DNA of 51,664 bases from Sphingobium sp. CCH11-B1 (GCF_001556865.1 NZ_LSJY01000056.1:1-51664), one strand, 5' to 3'. Positions 33,851 through 43,441 are shown, numbered from the stretch's first letter. Notes: generated by a model from the sequence alone, not told the origin. Numbers and translations are program-made.

Positions 33851-34835
33851 ATCGGCCCTTGGGCGCTTGCCCATGGCCGATGCGGACGCTATCGCCGCGG
33901 CGCGTGCGCGGCAGGCCAGCCTGACCAAACCGGCCGGATCGCTGGGGCGGCTGGAAGACATCGCGGTGTTTATGGCCGGATGGCAGGGCACGGTGCAGCC
34001 GGTGATCGAACAGGGCCGCGCGGCGATCTTTGCCGGAAATCATGGTTTCGTCGTCCACGGGGTCAGCGCCTTTCCCGCCAGCGTGACCGCCGCGATGGTC
34101 GGCAATTTTGCGGCGGGGGGCGCGGCGATCAACGCACTGGCCGGGGCGGCCGGGTTGGATCTTAAGGTCATCGCGCTCGATCTCGACCGGCCCACGGCGG
34201 ACTTCACCACGGCTGCGGCAATGGACGAGGCGGAGTGCCTTGCCGCATTGTCCGCCGGAGCAGCAGTGGTGGAGCCAGGGCTGCACCTGCTGGTCGTCGG
34301 CGAAATGGGCATTGGCAATTCGACCGCCGCCGCCGCGCTCTGCGCGCGCAGCTATGGCGGCGCGCCCGCTTTATGGGTCGGGCCGGGCACGGGGGTTGAT
34401 GCGGGCGGAATCGCGCGCAAGGTGGCGGTGGTGGAACAGGCACTGGCCCTTCACGCCGATGCGCCGCACACCCCGTTTGAAATCCTGCGCCGGTTGGGCG
34501 GGCGCGAAATCGCAGCGATTGCCGGGGCCGTGCTGGAGGCGCGCCGCCTGCGTATTCCGGTGGTGCTGGACGGGTTCATCAGCTGCGCCGCGCTGGCGCC
34601 GCTTGCCGCCGCCGTTCCGGCGATCACTGATCATTGCCTGGCGGGCCATTGTTCGGCTGAACCGGGGCATATCCGCTTGTTCGGGCATCTGGGCCTTGAT
34701 CCCCTGCTGTCGCTTGGCATGCGATTGGGCGAAGGCAGCGGTGCGGCGCTGGCGGTGTCGGTAATCCGGGCAGCGCTGGCCACGCACAATGGTATGGCGA
34801 CATTTGCCGAGGCCGGGGTGGCAGACGGCCTGTGA
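33819..34835 (+). CDS. cobT: Nicotinate-nucleotide--DMB phosphoribosyltransferase
   Basis: A 338-residue enzyme activating DMB as alpha-ribazole phosphate (called CobU in Pseudomonas denitrificans; not the chelatase CobT). Motifs: LTKPAGSLGRLEDIA, FAGNHGFVVHGVSAFP, GEMGIGNSTAAAAL and LGMRLGEGSGAALA, which carries the catalytic glutamate. It overlaps DUF1636 by 32 bases and the phosphatase gene by 4. Confidence 0.93.
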   Translation: MSRFATLVAFESALGRLPMADADAIAAARARQASLTKPAGSLGRLEDIAVFMAGWQGTVQPVIEQGRAAIFAGNHGFVVHGVSAFPASVTAAMVGNFAAGGAAINALAGAAGLDLKVIALDLDRPTADFTTAAAMDEAECLAALSAGAAVVEPGLHLLVVGEMGIGNSTAAAALCARSYGGAPALWVGPGTGVDAGGIARKVAVVEQALALHADAPHTPFEILRRLGGREIAAIAGAVLEARRLRIPVVLDGFISCAALAPLAAAVPAITDHCLAGHCSAEPGHIRLFGHLGLDPLLSLGMRLGEGSGAALAVSVIRAALATHNGMATFAEAGVADGL

Positions 34836-35401
34836 GCAGCTTTCCACTTTACCTCCTGCGCCACGGCGAACCGGACGGCGCGGGGCGGCTGATCGGTCGC
34901 ACCGATGCGCTGCCCACTGCCACAGGTATCGCGGCCTGCGTCGATCAGGCGCGCGATCTGGCGGCCGAAGTGCTGATGGCCTCCGACCTGTCCCGCGCGC
35001 GGTTGGCGGGCGAGGCCATCGGGCTGGCGACCGGCGTGCCGCTGTCAATCGATCCCCGCTGGCGCGAGCTGGACTTTGGCGCTTGGGACGGGATGGCACC
35101 GGGCGATGTCGAAGGCGCGGCGCTGGCGCGGTTCTGGGACGATCCCGATGGCCATACCCCGCCCGGCGGAGAACGCTTGTCCGCGCTGGTGGACCGTGTG
35201 TCCGCCGCGATTGGCGATCTGGCCGCGCGACCGACGCTGATCGTTACCCACGCTGGCGCGATGCGCGCCGCCCTGGCGGTGCTATGCGGGTTTGACATGC
35301 GCCAGTCATGGGCCGTTGACCTGCCCTATAATTGCCTGCTGACGTTGCGCGTCTGGCCCGGAGCAACCCCCACGGCACAGATCGCGGGGCTTTATCCGTG
35401 A
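34832..35401 (+). CDS. Histidine phosphatase, probable alpha-ribazole phosphatase
   Basis: A 189-residue phosphoglycerate mutase-like protein. The phosphohistidine site is LLRHGEPDG at the N terminus; second-site residues are in ASDLSRARLAGEA, RELDFGAWDG and VTHAGAMRAAL. By position between cobT and cobS it should dephosphorylate alpha-ribazole phosphate or adenosylcobalamin phosphate (CobC of Salmonella). The neighbouring aminotransferase-like gene is also called cobC in other naming systems. Confidence 0.85.
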   Translation: MSSFPLYLLRHGEPDGAGRLIGRTDALPTATGIAACVDQARDLAAEVLMASDLSRARLAGEAIGLATGVPLSIDPRWRELDFGAWDGMAPGDVEGAALARFWDDPDGHTPPGGERLSALVDRVSAAIGDLAARPTLIVTHAGAMRAALAVLCGFDMRQSWAVDLPYNCLLTLRVWPGATPTAQIAGLYP

Positions 35402-36138
35402 GGGGCTTCATCATCGCCCTGCAATTCCTGACACGGCTGCCGATGCCAGCTCCACTGCGGACAATCGTCGTGGATGATGCCGCGTTTGCCCGGTCGATGC
35501 GCTGGTTTCCCGCTGCGGGTCTGGTGATTGGTGCAGCGGTTGCGGGCGCCGCATGGGCAGGCGCGCTGGTCGATCACTGGCTGGGCGCATTGGCCGCGCT
35601 GATCGTCTGGGTGGGCGTGACAGGCGCGCTGCATCTTGATGGTCTGTCCGACCTCGCCGATGCCTGCGGCGCGGCGCATAAGGACCGCGACAAGCTGCTG
35701 GCCGTCCTTGCCGATCCCCACGTCGGCAGTTTTGGCGTGGTCGCGATTGTGCTGCAACTGCTGAGCAAGTTGGTGCTGCTGGATATGCTGGTGGATGCAC
35801 GGGCGTTTGGCGCGCTGGGACTGGTGCCGTTTGCCGCGCGTATCGGCCCGCTGGCGTGGACGTGGTGGCTGATGCCGCTGCATCAGGGGCTGGCGGCACG
35901 ATTCCGTTCCGCCATCGGCCCGATCGATCTTGCAATCTGGGCCGCCGCGCTGGCTGCGGCGGCGTGGTTCACGCCGGCGCTGCTCATCACGCCATTACTC
36001 GTTCTGTGGTGGGGCTGGCACGTGCGCCGCGCGTTGGGCGGGATTTCCGGCGATGGCCATGGCGCAGGCATCGAACTGATCGAAACCGGCTTGCTGCTCA
36101 GCTTGACGATCACCGGCCTATGGATACTCACGGCATGA
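35398..36138 (+). CDS. cobS: Adenosylcobinamide-GDP ribazoletransferase
   Basis: A 246-residue polytopic inner-membrane enzyme joining adenosylcobinamide-GDP and alpha-ribazole (CobV in P. denitrificans naming; not the chelatase CobS). Motifs: ALQFLTRLPMP and the metal-binding HLDGLSDLADACGA. About six hydrophobic segments. Start: GTG 35398 in a GTGA overlap with the preceding stop. Confidence 0.92.
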   Translation: MRGFIIALQFLTRLPMPAPLRTIVVDDAAFARSMRWFPAAGLVIGAAVAGAAWAGALVDHWLGALAALIVWVGVTGALHLDGLSDLADACGAAHKDRDKLLAVLADPHVGSFGVVAIVLQLLSKLVLLDMLVDARAFGALGLVPFAARIGPLAWTWWLMPLHQGLAARFRSAIGPIDLAIWAAALAAAAWFTPALLITPLLVLWWGWHVRRALGGISGDGHGAGIELIETGLLLSLTITGLWILTA

Positions 36139-37118
36139 ACAGCTTCAGTTTTCACGGCGGCAGATTGGCCGATGCCATGGCGCAGTTCGGCATGGCCAAT
36201 GCGCCGTGGATCGACCTGTCCACCGGCATCAATCCGCATGGCTGGCCCGGCGCGGACAATCTGGCGGTGGACTGGCAGGCGCTGCCCGATGCAGGCGCGC
36301 TGAACGATCTGGAGGCCGCCGCCGCCGCCTGTTTCGGCGCGGACCCTGCCCATGTCTGCGCTGTTCCGGGCACGGAGATCGGCTTGCGCATGCTGGGCGA
36401 TATCCTGTCCGGCGCTGCCATCCACGCCCAGCCCAGCTATCGCACCCATGGCGAAATGATTCCCCGCAGCCGCCCCGTAGCCCTGACCGAATTGGCGGGG
36501 ACAGAGGAAGCGACCCTGATCCTTGCCAATCCCAATAACCCCGATGGCCGGATCATGCCGCCTGCCACCCTGATTGGGTGGCTGGAGGCGCGGCGCGACA
36601 GCGCAGCGTGGCTGGTCGTGGACGAAGCCTTTGCCGATGCGACCCCGCACAGCAGCCTTGCCGCCCATGTGCAGGACGAACAGCGGCTGATTATCTTCCG
36701 CTCATTCGGCAAGTTCTTCGGCCTGGCCGGGGTACGGCTCGGCTTTGTGTTGGGCCCGCGCGGGGTGATCGCGCAATATCGTCAGCGGCTGGGCAGTTGG
36801 CCGCTATCGGCGGCGGCGCTGGCCATCGGCCCAGCGGCCTATCGGGATGCGGACTGGATTGCCGCCATGCGGGTTGCCTTGCGCGAACAGGCGCACGCGC
36901 TGGACGCGGTGCTGGCACGGCGCGGCTTCAGCGCGGTGGGAGATTGCCCGCTGTTCCGGCTGATCGAAACGGCCGATGCCGCCGCGCTGTTCGAACGCCT
37001 TGCGCGCCATGCCATCCTGACGCGGCCGTTCGATTACGATCCACGCTGGCTGCGCCTGGGCCTGCCCGCCGACCGTGAGGCGCTGGATCGCCTCGATGCG
37101 GCGCTGGCTGATGATTGA
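36135..37118 (+). CDS. cobC: PLP-dependent threonine-phosphate decarboxylase-like protein
   Basis: A 327-residue fold-type I PLP enzyme, related to histidinol-phosphate aminotransferase, that provides the aminopropanol arm. Motifs: WIDLSTGINPHGWPG, LANPNNPDGRIMPP, VVDEAFAD and FRSFGKFFGLAGVRLGF (PLP lysine). ATGA overlap with cobS. 8-base overlap with cobD. Confidence 0.92.
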   Translation: MNSFSFHGGRLADAMAQFGMANAPWIDLSTGINPHGWPGADNLAVDWQALPDAGALNDLEAAAAACFGADPAHVCAVPGTEIGLRMLGDILSGAAIHAQPSYRTHGEMIPRSRPVALTELAGTEEATLILANPNNPDGRIMPPATLIGWLEARRDSAAWLVVDEAFADATPHSSLAAHVQDEQRLIIFRSFGKFFGLAGVRLGFVLGPRGVIAQYRQRLGSWPLSAAALAIGPAAYRDADWIAAMRVALREQAHALDAVLARRGFSAVGDCPLFRLIETADAAALFERLARHAILTRPFDYDPRWLRLGLPADREALDRLDAALADD

Positions 37119-38046
37119 GCCGGTCGCTTTGCTGGCCTTGGCGCTTGATGCAGCGGTGGGTTGGCCTCAGCCACTGTATCGCCGGATCGGCCATCCGGTG
37201 GGCATCTTTGCGCGGATTATCGCCGCGCTGGAACGGCGCTGGAATGTCCCCTCGCGTTCCGATGGACAGCGGCGCATGGCCGGGGTGGTCACCGTCCTGA
37301 TCCTGCTGGGTGTGGCGGGCGGTGCTGGCTGGGTGCTGCAAAGTCTGCTCGTGGCTATCGTCGGGCCTTGGGCCTGGCCCCTGATCGCTGTGCTGGCCTG
37401 GCCGGGTCTGGCGCAGCGCAGCCTGTACGACCATGTCCGACCCGTAGCCGAGGCGCTGGAGCGGCAGGATCTGCCCGCCGCGCGCGCCGCAGTCGGCATG
37501 ATCGTTGGCCGTGATACGGCGGCGCTTGATGAAGCGGGTGTTGCCCGCGCGGCGATCGAGAGTCTGGCGGAAAGTTTCTGCGACGGGGTGGTCGCGCCGT
37601 TGTTCTGGCTGCTGGTGCTGGGCTTGCCCGGTATCTGGGCCTATAAGGCGATCAACACTGCCGACAGCATGATTGGGCACCGCGAGGAGCGATGGCGCGC
37701 CTATGGCGGGGCTGCGGCCCGCACCGACGATGCGATGAACCTCGTGCCAGCGCGCCTGTCGGGATTGCTGATCTGCCTGTGCGGTGGGGGTGGCTGGCGG
37801 ATATTGTGGCGCGATGCGTCCAAGCACGCCTCGCCCAATGCGGCAATGGCCGGGGTGTTGGGGCTGCGTCTGGCGGGGCCTATCGCCTATGACGGGATTC
37901 TTTCGGACAAGCTCTGGATTGGGGAGGGAGACCGTCCAGCTGGGCCACAGGATATTCGGCGCGGGTTGGGCATCTACGCACGTGCCTGTCTGTGTCTGTG
38001 GTTGATGGCGGCCGGAATTGCAGGAGGTATGGCGTGGGCGCTATAA
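37111..38046 (+). CDS. cobD: Adenosylcobinamide-phosphate synthase
   Basis: A 311-residue membrane protein (CbiB/CobD) attaching aminopropanol phosphate to adenosylcobyric acid. Motifs: IESLAESFCDGVVAPLFW, NTADSMIGHREERWRAYG, DDAMNLVPARLSG and SPNAAMAGVLGLRLAG. It starts ATG 37111, overlapping cobC by 8 bases; its last 13 bases overlap cobQ. Confidence 0.93.
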   Translation: MIEPVALLALALDAAVGWPQPLYRRIGHPVGIFARIIAALERRWNVPSRSDGQRRMAGVVTVLILLGVAGGAGWVLQSLLVAIVGPWAWPLIAVLAWPGLAQRSLYDHVRPVAEALERQDLPAARAAVGMIVGRDTAALDEAGVARAAIESLAESFCDGVVAPLFWLLVLGLPGIWAYKAINTADSMIGHREERWRAYGGAAARTDDAMNLVPARLSGLLICLCGGGGWRILWRDASKHASPNAAMAGVLGLRLAGPIAYDGILSDKLWIGEGDRPAGPQDIRRGLGIYARACLCLWLMAAGIAGGMAWAL

Positions 38047-39497
38047 TGCTTCAGGGCACCGGCTCTGATGTGGGCAAATCCGTGCTGGTGGCGGGGCTGT
38101 GCCGCGCCTTGGTGCAGCGGGGTTTGCGGGTCTTGCCGTTCAAGCCGCAGAACATGTCGAACAATGCGGCTGTCACCAGCGACGGCGGCGAGATCGGGCG
38201 GGCGCAGGCCTTGCAGGCGATAGCGTGCGAGGTTGAACCGCATACCGACATGAACCCGGTGCTGCTGAAACCGCAGGCCGACCGCACATCGCAACTGATC
38301 GTGCATGGCCGGGTGCGGGGCACATTGGGCGCGGGCAATTTCCGGCAGGCACGGGGCGCGTTGCTGGGCGACGTTCTGGCCAGCTATGACCGGCTTCGCC
38401 GGGCGTGCGACATCGTCGTGGTCGAGGGTGCCGGCTCTCCTGCGGAAATCAACCTTCGCGCCGGCGACATCGCCAACATGGGATTTGCGCGAGCGGCTGG
38501 TGTTCCGGTCGTCCTGGTCGGCGATATCGATCGCGGCGGAGTCATTGCCGCCATCGTCGGCACGAAGACGATTATCCACCCAGCCGACGCGGCGATGATC
38601 CAGGGTTTCATCATCAACAAGTTCCGGGGCGATCCCGCCTTGTTCGCCGATGGCTACGCCCAAATCGAAAGCCTGTCAGGCTGGCGCGGCTTCGGCATTG
38701 TCCCATGGTTGAGCGCAACAGCGCGGCTCCCCAGCGAAGATGCCGTGGTACTGGAGCGCGGCAAGGCGCGTGCGGGGGGCAGCAAGTTGATCGCCTGTCC
38801 GATCCTGCCGCGCATATCCAATTTTGATGACCTCGATCCGCTGAAACTCGAAGAGGCGCTTGAACTGCGCATGGTCCCGCCCGGCCAGCCGATCCCGGCA
38901 GAGGCTGCGCTGATCATCCTGCCTGGATCGAAGGCAACCATTGCTGATTTGGCCGCTCTGCGCGCAGAAGGCTGGGACATCGATATTCTCGGACATTACC
39001 GGCGTGGCGGGCTGATCCTGGGGCTTTGTGGTGGTTACCAGATGCTCGGCAACAGCATCGCCGATCCTGATGGACTGGAAGGCCCGGCCAGCGTCGCCCG
39101 CGGCCTCGGCCTGCTGGATGTCGAAACAACCTTGCACGCAGACAAGGCGCTGCGCCCGGTCAGCGGGATGGCAATGGGCGCGCCTTTTCAGGGGTATGAA
39201 ATGCACATGGGGCGAACCGGCGGACCGGATACGGAGCGGCCTTTCGCCGTGTTCGCTGATGGCCGACGCGAGGGCGCGATAAATGCGGGCGGAACGGTGT
39301 TTGGTTCCTATGTCCACGGCCTGCTGGCCGATGCGGAGCTGCGCCGGGCACTGTTGTCGCGCATAGACGTAGAAGCCGGAGGCGTGGACTATGGCGCCTC
39401 TGTCGAGGCGGCACTGGACGATATCGCAACCGCGCTGGAGGAGCATCTCGATATTGACGCGCTGGTGGCGCTTTCCATGGCGGGAGGCAGAGCGTGA
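38034..39497 (+). CDS. cobQ: Cobyric acid synthase
   Basis: A 487-residue glutamine-dependent amidase of side chains b, d, e and g. N-terminal ATP-binding domain: LQGTGSDVGKSVLVAGLCR, KPQNMSNNA. C-terminal glutaminase: nucleophile in GLCGGYQMLGN, histidine in GSYVHGLLAD. Start: GTG 38034 with AGGAGGT six bases upstream; ATG 38046 is the alternative and lies inside the cobD stop region. Confidence 0.94.
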   Translation: MGAIMLQGTGSDVGKSVLVAGLCRALVQRGLRVLPFKPQNMSNNAAVTSDGGEIGRAQALQAIACEVEPHTDMNPVLLKPQADRTSQLIVHGRVRGTLGAGNFRQARGALLGDVLASYDRLRRACDIVVVEGAGSPAEINLRAGDIANMGFARAAGVPVVLVGDIDRGGVIAAIVGTKTIIHPADAAMIQGFIINKFRGDPALFADGYAQIESLSGWRGFGIVPWLSATARLPSEDAVVLERGKARAGGSKLIACPILPRISNFDDLDPLKLEEALELRMVPPGQPIPAEAALIILPGSKATIADLAALRAEGWDIDILGHYRRGGLILGLCGGYQMLGNSIADPDGLEGPASVARGLGLLDVETTLHADKALRPVSGMAMGAPFQGYEMHMGRTGGPDTERPFAVFADGRREGAINAGGTVFGSYVHGLLADAELRRALLSRIDVEAGGVDYGASVEAALDDIATALEEHLDIDALVALSMAGGRA

Positions 39498-40012
39498 GCG
39501 GGGCTATCGGTCACTTGCTGGTGCTGGGCGGGGCGCGTTCGGGGAAGAGCCGCTTTGCCCAAGGCCGGGCCGAAATCCTGACAGGTGAACTGGTCTATCT
39601 GGCGACCGCTCAGGCCTTCGATGACGAGATGCGCGAGCGGATCGCGCTGCACCGCGTTGATCGCGGTCCGCGCTGGTCAACCGTCGAGGCCCCGCTGGAA
39701 CTGGCGGAGGCGATCACGTCATATAGTACGCCCGAAACGGTGGTGCTGGTCGATTGCCTGACGCTGTGGGCTTCCAACCTGCTGCTGGCGGAACGCGATA
39801 CGGCTGCCGCCACGGAAGGGCTGGTGCATGCGGTTTTAAGCGCGCGGGGGCCGGTCATTCTGGTCGCCAACGAAGTGGGTCTGGGCATTGTACCCGACAA
39901 CGCCCTTGCTAGAAGATTTCGCGATGTTGCGGGCAAGATCAATCAGGAGGTGGCTAGAGCGGTTGATTCCGCGATCTTCATCGCGGCGGGTTTGCCGATC
40001 AGCTTGAAATAG
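39494..40012 (+). CDS. cobP: Bifunctional adenosylcobinamide kinase/guanylyltransferase
   Basis: A 172-residue enzyme (CobP/CobU) forming adenosylcobinamide-GDP. P-loop: VLGGARSGKSRFAQ. Other blocks: HRVDRGPRWSTVEAP (guanylylated histidine region), VDCLTLWASNLLL and VANEVGLGIVPDNALARRFR. Last gene of the operon; ATGA-type overlap with cobQ. Confidence 0.93.
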   Translation: MSGAIGHLLVLGGARSGKSRFAQGRAEILTGELVYLATAQAFDDEMRERIALHRVDRGPRWSTVEAPLELAEAITSYSTPETVVLVDCLTLWASNLLLAERDTAAATEGLVHAVLSARGPVILVANEVGLGIVPDNALARRFRDVAGKINQEVARAVDSAIFIAAGLPISLK

Positions 40013-40312
40013 GTGGTTCAGCCAATGCAGAAAAACTCGGAGATGGCTCGGAAAATCGGGATAGGGGTGCCTGGACGCCATCGTCGGGTTCGAGCGCGCA
40101 CTCGCCCCCGGTTCGGTTTGGATCTGGATCACGGTATAGCCGACACTGAAGCTTTCCTTGAGGTTGCGTGCAGTTGCTCTGACTACCAGTAGATTTGCGC
40201 GTGAGCCATCTGAACCAGAAATGCAATCAACCGACGATTCACGCCGCGGCGTCTAGGATAGAAGGATCCTCCCTGCAATGTAGCCTCAGACAGCACGATT
40301 CCCGACGCACCT
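40013..40312. other. Gene-free stretch after the cob operon
   Basis: 300 bp with no supported gene and no clear terminator for either the cob operon (plus) or the CDF gene (minus). Lies between the cobalamin and metal-resistance blocks. Confidence 0.4.
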
Positions 40313-40957
40313 TCAGCCGCGCACGGCTTCGGGCACATTTCGATCTTTCAACTCTTGCAGCGATTGCCGAACGATCTGCCAGCCCCCACTGATCCCGAGC
40401 GTCGCCATGATGAAAGCGACGATCAGATCGGGTAGCCCGCTGCCTGACCAAAGCACCGCAAGTCCGGCGCCGATAACCAGCAGGTTATTGATCGCGTCGT
40501 TTCGCGAACAGATCCATACCGAGCGCATATTCGCATCGCCTGTCCTGTAGCGGTAGAGCATCAGCGCAACCGAAGCGTTGACCAGCAGGGCAAGAGAGCC
40601 GACCGCGCCCATCGCAATTGGATCTGGCGTTGCTCCGTGGACCAGACCCCAAAGAGCTGAGCCGAGCACACCAATTCCGAAGATCAGGATGGTGCCCCCT
40701 TTGATCAGGGCCGTTCGCGCCCGCCATTGCAGCGCCAGGCCCGCAACGCCGAGGCTGATTGCATAGTTGGCGGCATCGCCGAGAAAATCGAGGGCGTCGG
40801 CTTGGAGCGAGCGCGAATGGGCGAGCAGGCCCACCACGATCTCAAGCGCGAACATCGCCGCATTCAGGACCAGCGCGATCCACAAAATCTTGCGCCAGCG
40901 CGGATCGTTGAGCGTGGTCTTGCTTCCGCATGCGCTGGCGCAGCAATCGTCAGCCAT
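40313..40957 (-). CDS. CDF-family cation exporter
   Basis: A 214-residue inner-membrane protein with six predicted helices, exporting divalent metal. N terminus DDCCASACGSK is a cysteine-rich metal-binding tail. LQADALDFLGDAANYAISL carries the helix II metal site (D-x3-D type), and SVWICSRNDAINNLLV the helix V site. There is no long C-terminal cytoplasmic domain, so it is a short CDF. It lies 15 bp after the FTR1 gene, so probably belongs to the same MerR-controlled transcript. Confidence 0.85.
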   Translation of the reverse strand: MADDCCASACGSKTTLNDPRWRKILWIALVLNAAMFALEIVVGLLAHSRSLQADALDFLGDAANYAISLGVAGLALQWRARTALIKGGTILIFGIGVLGSALWGLVHGATPDPIAMGAVGSLALLVNASVALMLYRYRTGDANMRSVWICSRNDAINNLLVIGAGLAVLWSGSGLPDLIVAFIMATLGISGGWQIVRQSLQELKDRNVPEAVRG

Positions 40958-40972
40958 GATTTGCTCTCCAAG

Positions 40973-42949
40973 TCATGCAGCACCCGACCGTCTGGCAAGC
41001 CGCTCGTTGTACCAGCCACCCAACACGACGATCGCAACCGTCAAAAGCTGCGCGCCCACGGATTCCCACGTCGGGAACAAGCCCAGCACCGGTATGCGCG
41101 GGATTTGGGCAAGCGGCGCGATGTCGATCATCCCGGCCTCCTGCAACGCGGCCACACCCTTGCCCGCCAGCACGATCGCGAGGACGGCAATGAGGGCGGA
41201 GCTATATTTGAAGAACTCGCTTACCGGCAGCTTGGCGCTGAACCGCAGCATCACCCACGCTATGATCCCGAGCAAGGAAATGGCGGTGACTGCACCAGTA
41301 AGAATGACTGCACCGCTCCCTCGCGCAGTGAGGGCCGCATAAAACAGGATCGTCTCGAATACCTCGCGGTAAACGACAATGAAGGCGAGGCCGAACAGAA
41401 ACCATGCCGAGCTGCGCGACAAGGCCTTGCCCAGCGTCTCATCGATATAACGCTGCCATTCGCCTGCCTGAGATTTGCCGTGCATCCAGATACCCACCGA
41501 TACCAGGACGATGGCCGCGAACAAGGAGCCGAAGCCCTCGGTCAGCTCGCGGCTCGCGCCGCTGATGCCGATGAAGAAGGTAGCGATCGCCCAGGTGACG
41601 CCGCCGGCAATGAGGGCCGCTACCCAGCCGCTATGGACATGGCGGACCATTTCCCCGCGATCCGCCTTTCGCAAGAAAGCGATCATCGCAACGACGATCA
41701 GCAATGCCTCCAGTCCTTCGCGCAGCAGGATGGTGAAGGCACCGATAAATGTGGATGCTGTGCTGGCGGCGTCAGGCGACAGCACCTCTTCGGCATCACT
41801 GAACAGTGTATCGAGAACAGCGACCTGATCCTTGACTGCGGCAACAGGCTCGCCGCGACCGATCATCGCGCGCAGATTGCCCATCTCGGCTTCGATCCGG
41901 CCCATCAGTGTCGCATCGCGGGCCGCAAGGGCGGGTTCCACAGGTTCAAATCCATCGAGATAGGCCGAAAGTGCCAGTTTCTTGGCCGCTTCCCGGTCGC
42001 CCGCCTCATAGGCCCTAACGCTCGCCTGTAATTTCTCATGCGCGACCGTCAATGATCCGGCCCTCACCGCTGTCACCGCTTCTGGATGCGCACGCAAGTA
42101 GGCCAATACCGCGTCAGCTTTGTCCTGCCCGATTTGCTGCCCAAGCGTTGCAGGGGTCAATCCGGCGAGAGCCGCAAGGCTTGGAACGCGGCTACGCAAG
42201 GCAGGATCAGATTTCCAAAGCTGCTCGCCTTTTTCGCTCTCTCCGAAAGCAAAACGGCCAGCATAGAAGGCGAGCGCCCAGCGATCTTGCGACGGAAGTT
42301 CGGAAAAGCTGCGCATCGCTGTCCCGTCGAGGCCCTGACCAATCACCTGATAGAGGGCAAATGGGCTGCGCTCGCGGGCGCGGTCTGCATTGCGGAAAGC
42401 AACGGGTGCTGGGTTCAGTTTGGCAGCATCGGGGCCATGGCCATCGCCATTCAGGCCGTGGCAACTCGCGCAATTGTCGGCGTAGAGCGCCGCGCCACGC
42501 TCAAGATCGGGCGTTTTGGTCGGTGCGAGCGGCACGGGATATGCAGTCAGCAAATGGCTGCCAAGCGCCCGCGCGGCTTTCGCTACATCATCGGGCGCTG
42601 CTTTCCGGGCAACCATTGCCCGGAACGCCCTGACCTCGGCGATCAGGCTGGCGCGATTGGTTGTAACCGGAAGGGCCGCAATCTTGGCTTCAACCGTCAC
42701 CGAAAACTCGGTCATCTCCGCATATTCGGATGCGCTCTTGACCTGACCAGCGGCAACCGCACCCCGGTAATCGACCGCCACATAGTCGAGCAACCGCCAC
42801 GCGGTTTGCACATCGTCATCGCTTGCCTTGGCGTAGGCAGGTTGCGTCAGGCCAAGCGCTATCGTCAGGAAAGCCAAGAGGATCGGCAGTAAGCCTCGCG
42901 CGGCAATCACGCGATTTAGCCCGGATTTACTTGATTCGGCGAGGTTCAT
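40973..42949 (-). CDS. FTR1-family permease with c-type cytochrome domain (PbrT-like)
   Basis: 658 residues. A signal peptide-like start (LLPILLAFLTIALGLTQPAYA) is followed by a periplasmic domain with one haem c motif CASCHGLNGDGHG (about residue 160), then a FTR1 membrane domain with two REGLE-type signatures (LLREGLEALLIVVAM and YREVFETILFY). Such fusions are known as the lead permease PbrT and as iron permeases. The divergent MerR regulator with three cysteines and the following CDF exporter favour a divalent metal such as lead. Start: ATG 42949 (MNLAESSKSG), not the TTG 42964, because a MerR-type -10 overlaps the latter. Confidence 0.85.
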   Translation of the reverse strand: MNLAESSKSGLNRVIAARGLLPILLAFLTIALGLTQPAYAKASDDDVQTAWRLLDYVAVDYRGAVAAGQVKSASEYAEMTEFSVTVEAKIAALPVTTNRASLIAEVRAFRAMVARKAAPDDVAKAARALGSHLLTAYPVPLAPTKTPDLERGAALYADNCASCHGLNGDGHGPDAAKLNPAPVAFRNADRARERSPFALYQVIGQGLDGTAMRSFSELPSQDRWALAFYAGRFAFGESEKGEQLWKSDPALRSRVPSLAALAGLTPATLGQQIGQDKADAVLAYLRAHPEAVTAVRAGSLTVAHEKLQASVRAYEAGDREAAKKLALSAYLDGFEPVEPALAARDATLMGRIEAEMGNLRAMIGRGEPVAAVKDQVAVLDTLFSDAEEVLSPDAASTASTFIGAFTILLREGLEALLIVVAMIAFLRKADRGEMVRHVHSGWVAALIAGGVTWAIATFFIGISGASRELTEGFGSLFAAIVLVSVGIWMHGKSQAGEWQRYIDETLGKALSRSSAWFLFGLAFIVVYREVFETILFYAALTARGSGAVILTGAVTAISLLGIIAWVMLRFSAKLPVSEFFKYSSALIAVLAIVLAGKGVAALQEAGMIDIAPLAQIPRIPVLGLFPTWESVGAQLLTVAIVVLGGWYNERLARRSGAA

Positions 42950-42955
42950 GGACTT

Positions 42956-42986
42956 CCGATACAACCTCCAGTAACTGTAGGAGCAA
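42956..42986 (-). promoter_or_regulatory. MerR-type promoter of the FTR1/CDF transcript
   Basis: On the minus strand: -35 TTGCTC (42986-42981), 19-bp spacer, -10 TATCGG (42961-42956). The lengthened spacer is the hallmark of MerR-activated promoters. An imperfect dyad CTCCAGTAACTGTAGGAG (42966-42983) lies mostly in the spacer. The expected transcription start coincides with the ATG at 42949, predicting a leaderless mRNA. Confidence 0.65.
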
Positions 42987-43024
42987 GCGATTTTTGCGAA
43001 TCAATCGCAACATGGAGATCGAGG

Positions 43025-43441
43025 GTGACAGAGGCGCCACATCTAGCAATCGGCGACCTGGCCCGGCTGACGGGAACCAAGGTAAATACGATCCGCTTCT
43101 ATGAAGAGAGCGGGTTGTTGCCCCAGGCCGAACGCAGCGCTTCGGGGCGGCGTATCTATCGCGATGCAGATACACAGCGGTTGGCATTCATTCGTCGCAG
43201 CCGGACTCTTGGCTTTCCGCTGGATGCAGTACGCGAGTTGCTCACGCTTGCCGACGACGTCGATCAATCCTGCGAAGCAGTCGACCGTATCGCCCGTGTC
43301 CACCTGGCTGAGATCGACCGAAAGATCGCTGACCTGACGGCCCTGCGCGCTGAACTTGCGCGCGTAATCGGTTCATGCAGCCACGGGACGGTAGCCGACT
43401 GCAAGATCATCGAAACCCTGGCGCCGCGCCCACGTGGATAA
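43025..43441 (+). CDS. MerR-family divalent metal sensor (PbrR/CadR-like)
   Basis: A 138-residue regulator. HTH: LAIGDLARLTGTKVNTIRFYEESGLL abbreviates residues 7-32; the dimerisation helix follows. Cysteines 83 (QSCEAV), 118 (GSCSHG) and 126 (ADCKII) match the three-cysteine layout of divalent-metal sensors; copper sensor CueR has serine at the first position. It is divergent from the FTR1 gene, with the operator between. Start: GTG 43025, GGAG eight bases upstream. Overlaps the following MFS gene by 8 bases. Which metal is not decided. Confidence 0.88.
   Translation: MTEAPHLAIGDLARLTGTKVNTIRFYEESGLLPQAERSASGRRIYRDADTQRLAFIRRSRTLGFPLDAVRELLTLADDVDQSCEAVDRIARVHLAEIDRKIADLTALRAELARVIGSCSHGTVADCKIIETLAPRPRG

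Noticed and set aside
40013..40312. Possible gene remnant after cobP
   Set aside because: No frame shows a recognisable family and all reads are short.
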